From SAR86 cluster bacterium (lineage in GTDB: Bacteria > Pseudomonadota > Gammaproteobacteria > SAR86 > D2472), in contig JAQWJG010000058.1 in NCBI GenBank assembly GCA_029248485.1, forward strand, positions 1-11,125: a stretch of DNA of 11,125 bases. The letters run 5' to 3'. Below, in pieces: positions 9,359 through 11,125 of the stretch; position 1 is the stretch's first letter, and each line of letters starts with the position of its first letter. Position numbers and translations under genes: made by a program. The notes beneath the pieces were generated by a model. It saw only the letters and a list, made by a program, of their open reading frames with translations, was not told where the DNA came from and ran no database searches.

Positions 9359-9398
9359 AAAATTGTGAAAATTGGGGATTTAATGAGCTAAAATTGTG
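9359..9398. repeat. Three short direct repeats in the carA-map control region
   Basis: The plus strand has AAAATTGTG at 9359-9367, AAAATTGGG immediately after at 9368-9376, and AAAATTGTG again at 9390-9398. Start-to-start steps are 9 and 22 bases. They lie upstream of both divergent genes, and the third overlaps the candidate map -10 box. They could be binding sites for a regulator acting on both promoters. The region is AT-rich, so coincidence is possible. Confidence 0.4.
9389..9394 (+). promoter_or_regulatory. Candidate -10 box for map-glnD
   Basis: TAAAAT (5/6 match to the sigma-70 -10) is followed by the G/C-containing discriminator TGTGCGC, a pattern seen at stringently controlled promoters of translation genes. 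A start near 9401 would give a leader of about 60 nt before map. The nearest TTGnnn hexamers (TTGTGA at 9363, TTGGGG at 9373) are at poor spacings (20 and 10 nt). A second possible -10, TATATT, lies at 9421-9426. Low confidence. Confidence 0.25.
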
Positions 9399-9461
9399 CG
9401 CTGGCATTAAAAGGGTACTTTATATTGATAAGTCCTCAACGTCCATTAAATTTTAAAAAAA

Positions 9462-10232
9462 ATGAAGATAAATTTAAAAAATCAAGAACAGATATCTCAA
9501 ATGAGAATTGCTGGCCAATTGGCAGCAGACGTATTAGAAATGATTACCCCATTTGTAGTTCCTGGAGTTAGCACTGAGGACTTAGATAAAAGGTGTTATG
9601 AGTTTATTGTTAATGAACAAAAAGCCATTCCTGCAAATGTAGGTTATAACGGTTTTGAAAAAACAATTTGTTCAAGTGTTAATCAAGTCATCTGTCATGG
9701 AATTCCTTCAAATAAGAAAATTCTTAAAGATGGGGATATTTTAAACATAGATGTAACTGTGATTCGAGATGGATGGCATGGCGATACTTCTAAAATGTTC
9801 TTGGTCGGCAAAACCCAGCCTCACAATGAAAGACTGGTTAAAGTGACTCAAGAATGTTTATACAAGGCAATAGATGTTGTAAAACCTGGGGCTCATCTTG
9901 GAGACATTGGTGCAGTTATTCAAGAACATGCAGCAAAAAATCATTACTCGGTTGTAGAAGACTATTGCGGTCATGGCATAGGACAGGTCTATCATGAAGA
10001 ACCACAAGTTCTGCATTATGGAAAAACTGGTAGAGGGCTAGAAATCAGAGAAGGTATGTGTTTCACAATTGAGCCAATGATCAATCAAGGATCAAAACAC
10101 ACAAAGCTCTTAAGTGATGGATGGACAGTAGAAACCAAAGATGGCAGAAATTCAGCTCAATGGGAACACACTCTTGCAGTCACAGCATCTGGCGTGGAGG
10201 TTCTAACAAAACGCAGCGAAGAGCCCTTTTGA
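9462..10232 (+). CDS. map: Methionine aminopeptidase, type I
   Basis: This dinuclear-metal enzyme removes the initiator methionine from nascent proteins after deformylation. The 256-residue protein (E. coli 264) has the pita-bread fold and all five metal ligands at exactly the E. coli numbers: Asp97 (NIDVTV), Asp108 (HGDTSKMF), His171 (YCGHGIG), Glu204 (FTIEPM) and Glu235 (QWEHT). His79 of VICHGIP is also present. There is no N-terminal zinc-finger or linker extension, so this is type Ia. ATG 9462 matches the family N-terminus, but the upstream bases are only A/T-rich with no Shine-Dalgarno. It is the first gene of a plus-strand unit with glnD, a pairing also found in E. coli. In E. coli the divergent neighbour is rpsB; here it is carA. 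Confidence 0.98.
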   Translation: MKINLKNQEQISQMRIAGQLAADVLEMITPFVVPGVSTEDLDKRCYEFIVNEQKAIPANVGYNGFEKTICSSVNQVICHGIPSNKKILKDGDILNIDVTVIRDGWHGDTSKMFLVGKTQPHNERLVKVTQECLYKAIDVVKPGAHLGDIGAVIQEHAAKNHYSVVEDYCGHGIGQVYHEEPQVLHYGKTGRGLEIREGMCFTIEPMINQGSKHTKLLSDGWTVETKDGRNSAQWEHTLAVTASGVEVLTKRSEEPF

Positions 10233-11125
10233 TAGACTCATTAGAAAGTATTAACCACAACTTTAAAGGAAGTTTTGATGCTGTATTCAAAAAGCCTGAA
10301 CTAATTCAATCCTTCCTAACCAAAAGATCAAACAAATTTGATGAAATTATTAAACAAGAGTTCTTGCAAAGAAAGCTTGAAACTGATTTTGCCATAGTCG
10401 CACTTGGAGGCTACGGACGAAAAGAGCTATTCCCCTCCTCTGATATTGATCTTTCAATTATTCAATTCGATCCAAAAACAAAAAAAATTGAGGACATAAA
10501 AGATTTTATTGGATGGCTTTGGACTCTCAAAGTAAAAGTTGGACATTCAGTTCGAACCATAAAAGATATAGAAAATATTACCAAAACTGATTTGAAAGAA
10601 TTTACTTCGTATCTTTCTTATAGAATTATTTTCTGCAAAAAAGATAAAGTTGCCGGCTTGAATAATGACTTAAAGAGGATTTCAAAAAAATGGAATAAGA
10701 CTAAGTTCTTTAAGGCTAAGCGAATTGAGCAAAATCAAAGATTTCAATCTTTTGACTCTACTGAATTCAGCCTTGAGCCAGATCTCAAAGAGTCTCCAGG
10801 TTGCTTGCGAGATTTTCAGACTGCTTTTTGGATACTAGAACATTGCTTTGAAATTCAAAAATTACAAGATTGTGTGGCAGCAAAAATGTTCTCGAAAAAA
10901 GAGATAGCTAGTATCAATGAATCATATTCGCACATTAAAGCTCTAAGATTTTTTATTAACCTTGAAAGTAACGCAAATCGAATTAGCTTTGAGAATCAGT
11001 TACTGCTTGCTAAAAAATCTAAACTCAAAGCCTCTAAAAAATCTTCTGCAGTTGAGAAATTCATGAGAATATTTTTCTTGCATGCTTCTAACCTATCAGA
11101 CTTCAATGAACTTGTTTTTCAGGCA
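10229..11125 (+). CDS. glnD: Bifunctional [protein-PII] uridylyltransferase/uridylyl-removing enzyme GlnD, N-terminal part
   Basis: GlnD senses glutamine and adds or removes UMP on PII (GlnB/GlnK), controlling glutamine synthetase and nitrogen regulation. The 299 codons present cover the nucleotidyltransferase domain, with signature ALGGYGRKELF (58-68) and the metal-binding pair Asp72/Asp74 (SSDIDL). They also cover the following GlnD-specific segment FKAKRIEQNQRF and LEPDLKESPGCLRDF. The HD hydrolase and ACT domains would lie beyond the right edge (full proteins are about 850-890 residues). The start is TTG 10229, sharing TTGA with the map stop; AAGAG ends 5 nt before it. No in-frame ATG occurs before the NT motif. 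The catalytic motif lies about 33 residues nearer the N-terminus than in E. coli. LRDF is preceded by Gly-Cys where Gly-Gly is usual. Confidence 0.95.
   Translation, partial: MIDSLESINHNFKGSFDAVFKKPELIQSFLTKRSNKFDEIIKQEFLQRKLETDFAIVALGGYGRKELFPSSDIDLSIIQFDPKTKKIEDIKDFIGWLWTLKVKVGHSVRTIKDIENITKTDLKEFTSYLSYRIIFCKKDKVAGLNNDLKRISKKWNKTKFFKAKRIEQNQRFQSFDSTEFSLEPDLKESPGCLRDFQTAFWILEHCFEIQKLQDCVAAKMFSKKEIASINESYSHIKALRFFINLESNANRISFENQLLLAKKSKLKASKKSSAVEKFMRIFFLHASNLSDFNELVFQA

Noticed and set aside
9322..9461. ArgR box, PurR box or riboswitch upstream of carA
   Set aside because: I looked for TGAATnnnnATTCA-type palindromes and for long paired stems and saw none; the likely leader is too short for a riboswitch.

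Overview
The window is AT-rich bacterial chromosome of a gammaproteobacterium. The evidence is gene content, protein similarity to gammaproteobacterial families, and a gene order that matches the Pseudomonas-type run dapB-carA-carB-greA-yhbY-rlmE-ftsH-folP-glmM-tpiA-secG. High AT content, Lys/Asn/Ile-rich proteins, near-absent intergenic DNA and slightly short proteins suggest a streamlined, probably marine, lineage (SAR86-like is one possibility). That placement is inference. No mobile element, CRISPR array, tRNA or rRNA is visible.

Left part (1-9321), all on the minus strand, read from right to left: carA, carB, greA, rlmE, ftsH, glmM, tpiA. Successive junctions are a 17-nt overlap, 26-nt gap, 5-nt gap, 4-nt ATGA overlap, 9-nt gap and 3-nt gap, so this is very probably one operon with at least one internal promoter (before greA). 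The genes serve arginine/pyrimidine precursor synthesis (carAB), transcript cleavage (greA), 23S rRNA 2'-O-methylation (rlmE), membrane proteolysis (ftsH), cell-wall amino-sugar synthesis (glmM) and glycolysis (tpiA). Two genes usual in this run, yhbY and folP, are missing. tpiA carries an in-frame TAA at codon 24, while the rest of the frame is intact with its catalytic residues, and it leaves the window at base 1.

Middle (9322-9461): a 140-base divergent control region between carA and map. It holds the carA ribosome binding site, candidate promoters for both directions and three copies of a 9-base AAAATTGTG-like repeat.

Right part (9462-11125), plus strand: map (methionine aminopeptidase), then glnD (PII uridylyltransferase), which starts at a TTG overlapping the map stop and runs off the right edge.

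I corrected the starts of carA (ATG at 9321) and carB (ATG at 8213) from longer TTG-initiated frames. I see no undescribed biological system here. The best leads are the tpiA nonsense codon, the missing folP and yhbY, and a possible leaderless promoter at greA.
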